A program made the translations under genes and the position numbers. From Ramazzottius varieornatus (lineage: Eukaryota > Tardigrada > Eutardigrada > Parachela > Ramazzottiidae), in contig BDGG01000014.1 of NCBI GenBank assembly GCA_001949185.1, positions 294,707-358,706 on the forward strand: DNA of 64,000 nucleotides, in the 5' to 3' direction. Of the stretch, positions 47,074-58,589 are shown piece after piece. Under the pieces are notes generated by a model that worked only from the letters and a program-made list of their open reading frames with translations, did not search any database and was not told the DNA's origin. Numbering within the stretch: the stretch's first letter is position 1; each line of letters begins with the position of its first letter.

Positions 47074-47406
47074 CACTGGAGCAAAACGGGAAATCGTACA
47101 ACGCTTGGCGTGTCGTTCGATGTTGAGACGTTTTCCTCCACTGGATGACTGGCTGGCAAAAATACAGTCTGCGAGCCGAAAACTTTCTCGAGATCGCTGA
47201 AAAATTAGTGAAACTCTTGTCTTTCTGGGCCTCTCGGTATGTTTCGGTTTACCGAAAATTTCGATTTAGTGTCGGCTTGGTGCGAACGGACACCGAAATT
47301 GACTTTTCGGTGCGAGGCCCACACTGATAATTTCGGTTTCGGTAACTTCTCATACCAAATCGAAAAGTTTGGTTTAGTTTCGGTGAATCATACTTATCCC
47401 ATCTCT
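47074..47406. repeat. Dispersed repeat, inverted partner at 62268-62631
   Basis: The block from CACTGGAGCAAAACGGG through GTTTCGGTTTACCGAAAATT to ACTTATCCCATCTCT is repeated in reverse orientation about 15 kb away. Shared internal words include GTCGGCTTGGTGCGAAC and TCATACCAAATCG. It is probably a transposable element of unknown class. No ORF. Confidence 0.8.
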
Positions 47407-47540
47407 ACTTGGGCGCAACAGAACTGTTGAAGGCAGTCCGAAGAAAAATAGCGGATATGCTGTAAGGGGCAAGTGTTGGTTGTTCCCATCTTTTCAAGCA
47501 GAATGTCAGTCGATGCGCAGCGTGATGATTATAGCTAATT

Positions 47541-47642
47541 GTCAGTTTGTTTCCTATTATCTCGCGCAACCGGGGATGAGAACCCAATAATATTATTTGG
47601 TTTCCATCCACGGTTGCGCAAGATGAGAGGAAACAAACTGAC
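47541..47642. repeat. 102-bp perfect-armed palindrome
   Basis: Arms of about 40 bp: GTCAGTTTGTTTCCT..TCTCGCGCAACCG and the inverse CGGTTGCGCAAGATGAGAGG..AAACAAACTGAC around an AT-rich loop (AATAATATTATTT). A small foldback element. Confidence 0.8.
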
Positions 47643-47930
47643 GCTTCTGGCAATCGGTAACTACATACTTCACGCGAGGCACATCACACTAGGTTCCGTC
47701 AGAAGGATGGTGAAGTTGATGCTAGACGGAAATTGTAACCCTGCCGTTAGAGCAGATCCTTCCTGACGTATGCTTACTCATTTCTCGTAAGGCGTACGTG
47801 ATGAAAATCAAGCAAACCCTTCATCTCCCGCTGGGTGCGTTTAGTCTGCTGGCAGAAACACAGCACAAAATCATTCTTCCCACTCTGCAGTCCGAGAAGA
47901 CAAAATACTTTTTCCATTACCGTGTTTACA

Positions 47931-50197
47931 ATGCTCAATCATACTGTCGGAGGACAAATACACGTCGAAGTGATCACTTTGGCATTGTATTACGCCGCTG
48001 AAATTGGAGGCTATTTCTATGTGGCACCTGCTTACAAAAGTGCTCTGGAAGATATCGAAAGATTTTATCCGAAGCTGAAGTTTCATCAGAATATCATAAC
48101 AAGCGACAAGTATCGCTTGTGTGCCGAAATGGACGAAAACAGTGACGACTTACTTGCGGAATATTACTTCCGGCATGAAGCAAAATGGGAAGCCGCCAGC
48201 GTGACCGTTTTCCTGAACGCCGTATGCGGTACGGTGTACTTCGTTTCGTTGATTTTGTGCCCGACCTGCGCAGCACTCAGAATAATCTGTTTTCCAGACT
48301 GCGAAAGCCGTGCTCCTGCGTTAATGGCAACTGAGTTGCAAAGTCTTATACTGAGGTACAGTTGAGTTTAATTGTTCGATTCTGTTCGCTACACATCTAT
48401 GCAGTTCCTGTATCTCAGTACGGTGCCTGCACCGGACATTGGAGAGCGGAGCAAGTGGTCGACCCGGATCGAAGCGTCGCAAAGTGGCAAGACTGGACTG
48501 ACGGCCATCGCCAGAGTAGTCACTGGAGTTATGCGCCGGTTCAACTGGACAACCCTTTTGGTGGTGGCGGAAAGTCGCAACCCCATTTCAACGATCGCTG
48601 AGGTGGTTGCGAAAGCGGCGACCGTAATGTTGAACAGTAATGTCAGCCTGATTAAGATCGATGGGTTCGACCCGCAAACGGATTATGTGCAAACAATGCG
48701 AGAAGTGAACTCTCAGACGAGAGGTGGGTTGACCAGTCTCTTTGCTCTAGTTTCATGGTCACATGTTAACTATGTTGATCAGCGACAAGCCTCGTGTCGT
48801 AGTTGTTTTATACATAACTTTCGGAGGCACCTTGAGGAAGTTAATGGTGGGTAGATGCGAGAACCTGAAGTAACGGTTGTTGTCCTTTGGAAAATTCGAC
48901 GTGATCGCGCCAGTGGTATTTTGCATTTTCTAGCTGGCAGCGCAGAAGCTGAACATGACACAAGGAGAACATGTAAGTTGACACTGCATGGTTCTGGCCG
49001 GAAGGTATTTTACGAACCGAATTTGAATCTGTAACGGCAGGTTCATATCTGCTTCCGACTGATTCGGCACTCGAGCATGGGTAATTATCACTGGCGGTAC
49101 GGCGACCAGGATGATGGTGTAAGTCTTCGAGCGATCATAACAGCTCAAATTTCATCGAGGAGGGCACGCACGACGTACCTACCGATTACTATTTCCAGGT
49201 GGCTCGGACAGCTTACCGAACTCTACTTATCGTTGAGGGGGACCCACTCCGCGTTCCTGCCAAGGGAACCAACCTGTATCATTTACTGGAAGGATGGCGT
49301 CGGGTAGCTCTTGAAGAATTCAACCTGACATATTCTTTGCCCAACGCAATAGAAGTGAGACAGTTATTCACATGAAACTCGTAGCGAAAGTCGACTGACC
49401 TGGGTTCGTCTGTGGCAGAATTTTCATATAACCGGCGCTTACGATATGATGATGTGGACAGCAGAGGTGAGTAAGACCTCTGTTATTCTTCAGTGCGATA
49501 GTAGCGTTTAGTTGGGCATTAAAGGTGATTAACGAGCTCGTCGAGGCGAACCGTACGGATCTGCTGAAGGACGGCACCGTTCTTGCGAGGAGGTTTTACG
49601 ACCGGACATTCACCACCCGAATCGGAAACTTCACCTTTGACGGAGCCGGTGCGCCTGGAGGGCGCGATTGCATAACCGGGCAGTACGATGATGATAATCT
49701 GACGGTATGAAACATTTCGTGTAATTCGATTTTCCCCTTACAAGCGTTGTATCGATGTTTACTTTGCTCCAGGAGGTTTTGAGGATTTCTTCGCTCACTG
49801 GTAAGACTGCTGCAACAAGTTCCATAAAATGGCCATCAGCAAACTGGCCACCCCCGAACCGACCATTCTGCGGATATGACGGGAGGGACCCTGTATGCGT
49901 GCCGCCCAGTACTCTGCTTGTAGCAATAACGGCTGCGGTGCTCGGAGGAACGCTGGTCGTGACAGCTTTCGTTCTCATCCTTGCCTCCATCCTCTACCGC
50001 TCGTACGAATCAATTTCTTGCGTTAAACTTTGTCAGTTGAGTTATGAGTATTTGTTCAGGTTTCCTCTCTTGATTGTAGGCGGCTTGAGGACATCTGGTG
50101 GGTGATGCCAGAGGAGCATCTATGCGTGTCTAGCGCTTACACCAAAATGCCGAGTATTTCAACGGCTCCCAGACGTTCTGTCATCGGGTCATGCTAA
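47931..50197 (+). CDS. ANF-receptor-like single-pass membrane protein (copy 3)
   Basis: A paralogue of 5881-8304 with the same exon order. Recognised segments: LEDIERFYPKLKF, SKWSTRIEASQSGKTGL, RRFNWTTLLVVAESR, MGNYHWRYGDQDD, AYRTLLIVEGDPLRVP, HITGAYDMMMW, GNFTFDGAGAPG, then PFCGYDGRDPVC before one TM helix (LLVAITAAVLGGTLVVTAFVLI). Exons near the end are 49526-49704, 49774-50002 and 50080-50197. The TM exon ends in phase 2 and the next exon gives RLEDIWWVMPEEHL, close to the juxtamembrane WR-type segment of receptor guanylyl cyclases, then TAA at 50195-50197. No kinase-homology or cyclase domain follows. The first exon and signal peptide are unclear, and the 48230-48300 junction is uncertain. 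Likely an orphan extracellular-ligand binder. Confidence 0.65.
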
Positions 50198-50244
50198 CAA
50201 TCTATTCCTCACTCGATTAGTATCTCAGTTTTCACTTCTCAGTT

Positions 50245-50461
50245 GTACACGCGCAATGGGTAATTATGGGGCAGTAAAAATTGTGGAACAGTAAAAAGCA
50301 GACAGGCCTTTCCGCTACGGCGGTACAGAAGCACGCACGTACACGGCTGATTCACTGTAATACACTTCTCAACACTTTTCTACGGTCGAATTTCCATTTT
50401 TCCGTCCTTTCCGCCTGTCCCATAATTTTTACTGTCCCATAATTACCCATCGTCCGTGTAC
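50245..50461. repeat. 217-bp MITE, family shared with 1866-1998
   Basis: Inverted termini GTACACG...ATGGGTAATTATGGG and the inverse CCCATAATTACCCAT...GTGTAC; a second inner repeat GACAGTAAAAATTATGGGAC. The interior CTACGGTCGAATTTCC and CCTTTCCGCCTGT resembles the element at 1866-1998. Confidence 0.75.
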
Positions 50462-50556
50462 CTTTTATTAGACAGCAACATTTTTTTAGTAGTGCGAACA
50501 CAAAAGCACTGAGAGAAGAAGGAAGCTTGATTCATTGAATCGGTGGTAGATATAGG

Positions 50557-50982
50557 TACGAGGTAGAGGAGATAATTCCTGCATGCCAATTTTCGCATCT
50601 CATTAATAATTCGGATTTTTTTCTCAAAAGCGGTTGCTTCACTCACTAAACTTTCGTTTCTGGAATTAGGTAATACTGTCTTCAGGGGCACTCAACATAT
50701 TTAAGGTGCAACGAAACCACTCACTAAACTTTCGTTTCTGGAATTAGGTGATACTGTCTTCAAGGGCACTCAACATATTTAAGGTGCAACGAAAGCATTA
50801 ATTCTTCGGAAGGGGCTTTGGGAAGAGAAAGAATTTGTCTAATGTTAAAAGGTCCAAACTTGTACCAACAGCTGTACGATGAGAAATTAATCAAGCGATC
50901 ACACTCATTTTCATACTTTTTGCGCTGACCGAGTTATGGTGAGAGAACCGCTATGCCATGAATTATGTTCTCTAACTCGTTA
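50557..50982. repeat. MITE, family shared with 2617-2961
   Basis: Left TACGAGGTAGAGGAGATAAT, right ATTATGTTCTCTAACTCGTTA; the same arm architecture as 2617-2961. It contains the tandem duplication at 50641-50796. Confidence 0.6.
50641..50796. repeat. Tandem duplication, 2 x 78 bp
   Basis: Unit starting ACTCACTAAACTTTCGTTTC repeats at 50719 with only a few differences (for example GGTAATACT versus GGTGATACT). A recent local duplication. Confidence 0.9.
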
Positions 50983-51551
50983 CGACTTCTGCTGGAAACA
51001 CCAAAAAAGGACTGGCATTAGAATTCAGCACTATTGAAATTCTTCACTATGAAAATGCTTTTAAGGAGGGTTCGTTGAGTGACGTCCGACTGAAATTGCG
51101 TTGGTCGTTTGCGGACGTAGCAAATCCGTCCACTTCTGGATCTGATCCAGAAATTTTGGTAGAACACCAAGAATATGTACTGCAAATAAAAATTTGGTGA
51201 GGTTCAGTGGTGGCCCATACAATTTCAATTACTGTAAATATTCGCTGCGTCCGCGGAGTACGTACACGTACNNNNNNNNNNNNNNNNNNNNNNNNNNNNN
51301 NNNNNNNNNNNNNNNNNNNNNCCGCACCGGCGTGGAGAACGAATCGATAATCGGGTCAGGAAAATTTGAATACGGACTGAGTAGGGAATTGTAGAAAGAA
51401 AACGAACTCGGTTCGGCTTTTTCACATGTAGCCGAACCCGATCTGATGAGCCAGAACCGTCTCACATTTGAATTTTCGACTGCTGGAACTAGTTGAGAAT
51501 GTACGAGTATGAGGCACTACTGGTGAGGTTCTCTGTAGTCTAAATTGAACA

Positions 51552-52467
51552 CTACAGCCAGTAATCCGACGCTGCCTCTTTTACCGAATTGATAGAATAC
51601 TCCGACGTGTTCAGCAACCGGAAGATCTCTCTCCAGACTTGATATTTTGACAGAAAGCTCGGAAAGAAGGTGACAACGGTGAACCAGGGTAGAGTCGACA
51701 TGAAGCACCAGACAAATGAAGCTATCATGGCTCGAGCCAGCGATATCGTTCGTGTAAGGTTCTTTCTCGCACGCGGCTGCAAACCTTCCCTCAAGATTCT
51801 CGGGCTTCGATAATTTCGAACGAACCATCTTTTGACGAAACTAAGGACAATTCCGAGCGCAGCTAATCCAGTTACCAATATTGGAAGCTGGGAAAGCGCG
51901 AGTTGCAGAAAGGTACCAAAGGCATTTCTGACGACGATCAGGCACCTGCCCGAGCGCAAATAGAACTGTAAACCAATGTTTGCTCTGATCGAACCGTATA
52001 CCGCGATTTCAACGAGCCAACTCAACATAATCAAAACTCCGCTGACTTTTACCGAAGAAAATCGTACGTAGTACAGAGGAAAGCAGACAGCGATGACACG
52101 GTTGATGGCTAGAGCGACATCGACACAGTTGGCAACTGCGGTGAAAAAAGAGTCCCAATGGCGTAGACTGAACAAACGCTAAACGACCGAATGTAAGTGA
52201 GGGCCGTGACCGCGGCTTGACCGACTGCGATAAGAAGAAATGAACTTGTGTGGCAATGTTCAGTACCAACAAGCGAGTACCCGCACTGGAGGTGCGATCT
52301 CTCCAGGCGGCGGCCAGAAGACACACATTTCCGATGAGACCAATGGCGACCATAACAAGCCACGGAACCCAGCCAATATCGTCTTTTGCTGTATGAGACG
52401 AGGTTAGAGTTTCTTTCCCGAACAAGGTACGATTATGGCAAGACACATTCATCGTATTGCAAATCAA
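51552..52467 (-). pseudogene. Rhodopsin-class GPCR with two frame breaks
   Basis: Seven-helix pattern read across three frames. Frame 1 gives TM1 with GLIGNVCLLAAAW and the start of TM2 (LLVLNIA). Frame 2 continues TM2 to the TM3 approach (SSFLLIAVGQAAVTALTYI). Frame 3 (from about 52165) gives TM3 with ALAINRVIAVCFPLYYV (NRV in place of DRY), TM4 VLIMLSWLVEIAVYG, TM5 LSQLPILVTGLAALGIVLSF, TM6 MIASFVWCFMSTLPWFTVV and a degenerate TM7. The frame changes fall near 52250 and at a T6 run near 52150. They may be real inactivating indels or base-calling errors. No splice pair rescues TM2. Ligand class unknown. Confidence 0.6.
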
Positions 52468-53690
52468 AACACAGCGTCTCGATTGTGACTTTTAAGAAAT
52501 CTGACTAAGAACCCATAACCCAGGTCTATCAACGGTTGGTTGTACCATGCACTAGCAAAATCAAGGACGAAAGCGACAGTACGAAACTGGAGTACTATAT
52601 TGATGGAGACAGCCTGACACCCGAGTAGCCAATTAGATCGCGTATTAGCATACTGTTTTTCACACAGAACAGCCTGGAAGGAATCGTTCCATCGGATACC
52701 TTGGTGAGGATGCTCAGTGCTCTCGAGAGTCGATACTCAAACCAGGTTCAGTTTGATTCAACGCATTCTAGTACTTCATTTGGCCGCAGGCTTACCGGTA
52801 ATTGACGGGTTGGAGTTCGACGGAAATCCTATTATTGTTCTTGGAGACGGACCCGCCTTATCTTCCATGACAGCCTTCGCAACCACTGACCACGGGACAG
52901 TCATCGGACCGCCTCCGAGTAAGTCTGCTCAATACGGCACTATATAAACGGTCGTCCTTAACTCTTTTCTTCATTCGCGTTTTTCGGTTGCTGTGTAGAT
53001 TTAGTTTTCTAGTTTTACCTTGTATGAAACTGAGATGCAGCCCAATTTCACTATATGTCTGAAAACAACCAGATTGAATCCCTGTTAATTTGGAGTTTAC
53101 AGGTGACCTACGGTATTGCATACCGTGACCTCAATGCTAACAAAGTTCTTGCCTTCTTTTTGCGCACCGATTAACCACCATCTCAGGCAAACACTATTTC
53201 ATGCGAACACACTGACTGCCCGAAAAATCTGCTGGAGTACTTCGAGTACGTTGCAACGTATCGTGTCAGCTTACTCCGAAAAAACTGTGGTTAACCATTC
53301 ATGATTTTCAGGCTTTTGTTAGTGCGGAAAGCCTGTCTTTGAGAGGTCAAGGGCGCCGTCGCACGACAGCCTATCTGCACTTCAATTCCTCGAATCGTCG
53401 CAACGATTACCAACGTAACCGGGTTTTTCGCAGGACCTTTCAATCGATCTACGACCTGGCTTCGCTTACAAGCATGCCTGCTGTAGCTGGAACAAATATT
53501 GCTAACTATTCCAGCAACTAACGAACTGCCCTGAGCGAAAACGGGAGAGAAACAATGCTGAACTACACTAAGGGAAAACATAGCAGTCAACTGCAGCTTT
53601 TAACGTCAAATTCACGACCTCGAGCTCTGTACTTCGAAACAAATGGAGAACCTAGTGGCGTTTGGGCTTCTTGACGTTGCAGTATTAGGG
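52468..53690. other. Interval with weak coding-like segments
   Basis: At 52660-52950 two overlapping plus frames look coding-like and end in donor-like GTAATT and GTAAGT. Segments such as NPIIVLGDGPALSSM have no known match, so I do not call a gene. The rest is featureless. Confidence 0.35.
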
Positions 53691-54865
53691 CTCTTCTTTG
53701 TTCTTGCGCTTCAGCTCACGTTCCACCTCTTTTTTTATCGCCGACGGGTCGGCCTCCCAGTCCTCGTTGTTCACTGTCATCCGAAGAAGTGGCATGGTTG
53801 TAAGGATTGATGCGTCTTGATTCTGGTCTCCTCAGCCGTCCGTTGTGATATCGCCCCAGTCACATCCAAAGCGTCAACGGCCGAGCCATCGTCGTCCACG
53901 GCTGCCTCCAATCCGTCATTGTCCAAGCGAAAGTGAGCGGAAGTTGTGATGGCGGTGGGATGGGAATGGCGTGGCGTGGCGTAGACGAGCGTCTTGGATG
54001 GAGCAACGCCGGCTTGTCTTTTTGGGAGTGGATGAAGCGGAAGGGGCGAAATCTTCTGAAGGTAGGAGAGGACTTTCGGGCCGACCAAGCTTAAAAACGA
54101 GCCGTTGTTTGTTCGTGACCACCGTAGATTTGGAAACGAGCGTACAATTTCGTTTTAGCATACCTTCATGGTACTGCTGTCGAAGTACCAGATCGCGGCC
54201 GACAGCAAGCTACGGTCTCCTCTGTGAGACTGTAACAGTCATTCGGAAACAACTTAACCCGTGTCAGCGGCATATTGTTTGACCGCTTCAATACGGAGAC
54301 AGGTTCGAATGACAAATTCACCTTGATATTCCAAGCAGCCAGTGGGATTTTCTTGCAAAAGTGAAGCAAAACAGATTGAAATCGCAACGGACGAACCAGA
54401 AGTGTTGATTTCTGGAAATGATTAACTTAACGGCGCTGTTTGACCAGAAGCCAGCTTGGCCTGGTGAATGACAGTGATGTTGGCGGAGGAGGCTGGAGTG
54501 CGGAGGCGGTCCAGGATCAAGTTGGGCAGCTCCGTCATGCCCGCGAAGCTGTTTCGGTCTGGGAAGCGGCGGCGGCTGATGATGATTGGAATGGGTTCAC
54601 CGACTTCCGGAGGTTGGCAGTTTAGGCTGAGGCAATTGGTGACCGGAACTTCACGGGTTCACGTTGGCACTTTGAAAGGAATCATGAGCCGTGCTTTATG
54701 GTCGATAGTTTTCTGCATTTCAGCTTCGCCAAAGATTGTTAAATTTACCGGTGCCTGTCTACCGGTATCAACATTATGGTGCATTATCTCGGCCTCCGTT
54801 CCGCTTTTTACCTCGATGACGTCCTCGTCATCGAAGCTCAGACTGAATGTGCCGCTGCGCGACAA
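53690..54865 (-). CDS. Unrecognised minus-strand gene candidate (structure unresolved)
   Basis: Several minus-strand segments look coding but need splicing I cannot fix. 54865-54660 reads SFDDEDVIEVKSGTEAEI...PVNLTIFGEAEMQK...RLMIPFKVP. 54625-54430 includes EVGEPIPIIISRRRFPDR and ELPNLILDRLRTP. 54161-53916 is Ser/Pro/Arg-rich and includes NKQRLVFKLGRPESPLLP. The last short segment, DWEADPSAIKKEVEREL, ends at TAA near 53692. The plus strand at 54776 shows YLDDVLVIEAQTECAAARQ, which looks like a reverse-transcriptase YxDD box but is probably the antisense of the coding segment. No family assigned. Confidence 0.3.
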
Positions 54866-55149
54866 GCTCTATCGTTTTTTTACCAGGCCGAGCTCTCCCG
54901 AAATGGGACATTTTTACTCGCCCGTCGCACCAGGTTCGCTTTTCAGGCCTTATCATAGATTGCATAGCTCGTCGCACTAAGCTTCCGTCCGATTAGCTCG
55001 CAGCTTTACGTGAACCGAGTACGCAATCCATAGATGAGGCTAACAAACTGTAATGTAAGGCCTACCTCCCGAGGGTTGTAAAGAAGGTCCTGTGGTGGAT
55101 TGGAGCGAGCTGGCAAGCTCGCTCAACGGTCCAGTGCCTGCCAGATGGG

Positions 55150-56267
55150 CAGTGCTGGAAACAATACGATAAAATACGATATTTACGAAAAAAAAGTTTT
55201 CCGATACCGTATCGCGCTTCTTGATATCTGTACTATACGATTGAAAATTTTTTGACTATCGTATTTTAGATATATCGCAGTTTATTGTAGCGTTATATCG
55301 ATATGTTCAACACTGTTCCCGCCGGTCCGGATGACAATGTTTAATCAGTCCGCAGATTGATTTGAGACCTTAGAAAATGAGATGCTCCTCAGACAGACCG
55401 AACTCTAGACTGCGCATCACCGGATGTGCCTCGAAACACTCAGAAAACCTCAGAATCTGCCGGTCTGGTCGTGAAAACCTGTGAATTTTGCACCCTGAGC
55501 TGGCCAAAATCCGCAAGTTTGCAGAATCGATGTATTCAAATATATTCGACATTTGGGTATCTGCATACAAGATTGCATACAAGATTGCGTCCAAAGTATT
55601 TTGGCTTGGAATTGGTCTCTTTTGACATCAGGCTCTCTGAAGTATTGGACTCTAACGCAGGTTCAATTTGCAGCACTTTGCTGCGGTAACAAAGCCTCGA
55701 TGAGTGGCTGGAAAATTTGAGAATGCCTTCCGAAAATCACGCGGGTGTTAAGAACCCGTCTTAACACGAACAACGCGCTCCAGTTTGAGACGCGCACTAG
55801 CGAGCGCTTTCGGTGCACGACGTCTCTGCACTGTCGGTATATGATTAGTTGCTTAGAACTACTGAGCACAGCCCATACAACCGATCCGCGTGCTGATTAT
55901 GCAGTAAAAGGGAATTCGGGGCTTTCACCTTGTTCTTCCTAACTTTCTGATCTGTGGTCGAAACTTGATTTGACTTCAAATTTATTTTCCTCAGGATCTG
56001 TTTGATGTAGATACAAGTCCCGTCTAAGTTTGCCCTTGGGGTCCGAAAACTTTAAAATGCTCTTCTGAAACATTTGGTCAGACATGCTTTGGACGCAGTC
56101 TCACATGCAGATACCCATCTGTCGTTACGGTATTCGCAGAGATAGTTTCGAGCTATCCGATATTCTTTCGATATCGATATTTCGATACGATATGTTTTCG
56201 AGACCCTATCGCGCGATATCGATATGTTTCAGTGTAATATCGGTATATCGTAATTTTGCCAGCACTA
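55150..56267. mobile_element. Non-autonomous hAT-like element, about 1.1 kb
   Basis: Left end CAGTGCTGGAAACAATACGA, right end inverse TCGTAATTTTGCCAGCACTA. Subterminal ATATCGATAT repeats are dense on both sides. The flanking 8-mers CAGATGGG and CAGATAGA match at 6 of 8. CAGTG-type ends and 8-bp duplications fit hAT. No transposase frame. Confidence 0.65.
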
Positions 56268-56701
56268 CAGATAGATATGCAAGGGCTCCATATTCGAATC
56301 AACACTTGATGCCTCTTCTTATGGGTTTGGCGCTTCCCACCCATGCTACTTCCTTGCTGGCCCTCGGTCCGCAGACTACCAGTACAGCCAGAAAGTCACG
56401 TCACATTTTGGCCACGGTTCAGGTACCTTCGTTTCCTACAAGAGGGTATGTTCGGGGATATCAGTCGTCAAAAGCTCGTTGCCGCGTGCATCCCTATTTT
56501 TGTCTGGGCACCTTTATACCGACATCAACGCCGTCGCGACCTGTATCAAATGTATCTACGTCATGCGTCGCAAACAGTTTTGCCCTGTGATTAGCCTCAG
56601 TCAGTAACGGCACATTGCAATCGTGATATATTCATTACAGGCCGCGACAGTCCTGACCGACATCATCGCGTAGCGATTAGGTCGGGTAATACCTCCATGG
56701 T

Positions 56702-57802
56702 GTCTTTCCTTACGAGGGAACGGTCAGGACGATCAGACGCCGATCTTCGTTTTGATGCTTTTACCTGATAGGTTTGTCTCTTGGCTTACTATAAAGAGCA
56801 GGAAGTAATGCTATGAACCCCTCGCCGGAGCTGAAGAAAATCCTGAAAGCAAGGAGCCATTGTCTACCCTGTATAGCACCACTAAGTTCTTGGAGTGTCT
56901 ACTGGTCCTTGTATCACGGGTAGTATGAAGTCACCGGCAGCAAAAACGAATTAAATGTACTCCTGAACACTTCTACGGTTTCAGGCAGGGCATATCAGGC
57001 CATATCGATATATTTTCGATATATCGGTATTTTGCTGAACGGGAAGCCCGGCAATTATATCACGTTTACTAAAGCCTGGATTCCGGCCATGATATGCCGA
57101 GCAGGCGAGCACGCTCTGCCCATTCGGTTTTGGTACTAATTCTATCCGGGTTTCCATGTATCTGAAGTCATGGACTCTTGGTACTGTCACGTCTTTGCTG
57201 TATCCAACGCTTTCGATTTTACTAACACTTTATGTGGGAATCGGCTTCTTGAGTTCTTGGGCTTGAACCAAATGGAATTCCGAAAAAACTAAGATTGCAG
57301 AAATATCGATATATCGCTGGGATATGATACGATATATCGAAAATACGGTATTCGAAAAATATCACATCGAAATATCGCTACCGAACACTGTAAAAATCGA
57401 AGAGCGCGATAAAATATCGGCAGATATTTTATCGAAAAACATCGTATCGAATTTTATCGCATTTTTGCCAGCAATAAATGTTGATGAAAATCAAAAACTT
57501 TGTTCGACTTACCTGAAACAGCAAAAGCGCTCAGGAGTACATTTACTTCGTTTTTATTGCCGGTGACTCCATGCTACCCGCGGTACAAGGGACCAGTAGA
57601 CACCCCAAGAACTTAGTGGTGCTATACAGGGTAGACAATGGCTCCACGCTTTCAGGATTTTCTTCAGCTCCGGCGAGGGGTTCATAGCATTACTTCCTGC
57701 TCTTTACAGTAAGCCAAGAGTCATATCTATCAGGTAAAAGCATCAGAACGAAGATCGGCGTCTGATCGTCCTGACCGTTCCCTCGTTAGTAGAGAAAACA
57801 CC
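56702..57802. repeat. Large inverted repeat, arms about 290 bp
   Basis: Left arm 56702-56986 (TTACGAGGGAACGGTCAGGA ... GTACTCCTGA) and right arm 57507-57802 are reverse complements with few differences. They enclose about 520 bp that holds ATATCGATAT-rich sequence like the hAT-like element ends (56996-57475). It is a composite foldback, or two oppositely inserted copies. Confidence 0.8.
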
Positions 57803-58560
57803 AAAGTTGCAGTCGCGCTGCATTGATTGAAACTCGCGTTAACGTCTCCCGAATTCCGCTTTGAGTCGCAGCTTTGTCCTCGTAGTGACACCACCGCAGC
57901 CGACGCACTCAGCCAGTTACTAGGCTCCATAACCTTATCGATTGCTTCCCGTCCGCTCGCTCGCGGGAACATACCAACCGAACGGCTACTGAATTTGACA
58001 ACCCTCAAAATTTGGAGATACCTATGTTTTCCACCAGGTGGATTATCTGTGCTGTGCCATGGGTTGTTGGATTTCGATGACCTCGACGGCAATCTACATC
58101 TGTATCCAGTATAGTGACGGATTACTGTGGTGCGATCCTGGCAAACTTCACCAACTGGAACTTTGTGCCCCCACCGGCCTCTATCCTTCGCATTTGTAAA
58201 AGCCAGTCACTCACGTCGACCGGACTTACGCGTGCATGGGTCCACGTCAATTCCTGCCGGACAGCTGCACTTGCTGTCCAGGCAGACGTCTTCCGGGTTC
58301 CTTTTCATCTTCGGTACAACCGTTATTTTGAGTCCTTCCCATCTGGACTGCCAATTCCCTTTTGGGTGGCCCTAGAGTACCAGATAGATTCCTTGGAAGT
58401 AGAAGCTATCTATTTCTAAGGATCTGTCTGGTGTGGCGAACTCTGGAAGGCTATCGAGCTAGCCGGAGCTGCACCATCTCGTAAGTCGCCCCAATCAACC
58501 GATCGATCTGTTGATCTGCTGGTTTGTTTGCCTGTGCTGCCTCGTTGTCCCTTGCTTACA
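57803..58560. other. Transposon-derived or unknown sequence
   Basis: Open on both strands (for example 57827-58114 plus, with ADALSQLL reminiscent of polyprotein RNase H-region text), but not enough to classify. Confidence 0.3.
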
Positions 58561-58589
58561 GAATGACAAACGTCCAAGGGACCTTTGAT

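Larger units (their letters stand above)
44074..47540. other. Intergenic region, mostly without recognisable genes
   Basis: Contains two weak secreted-protein-like frames on the minus strand (45176-45466, core RVLALACLVCLTTQC, no ATG; and 46387-46854, below), and the repeat arm at 47074-47406. Nothing else is supported. Confidence 0.5.

Noticed and set aside
54776-54958. Reverse-transcriptase YLDD box
   Set aside because: Only the YxDD motif is present, with no other RT blocks nearby, and the opposite strand looks more coding. Kept as a question, not a feature.
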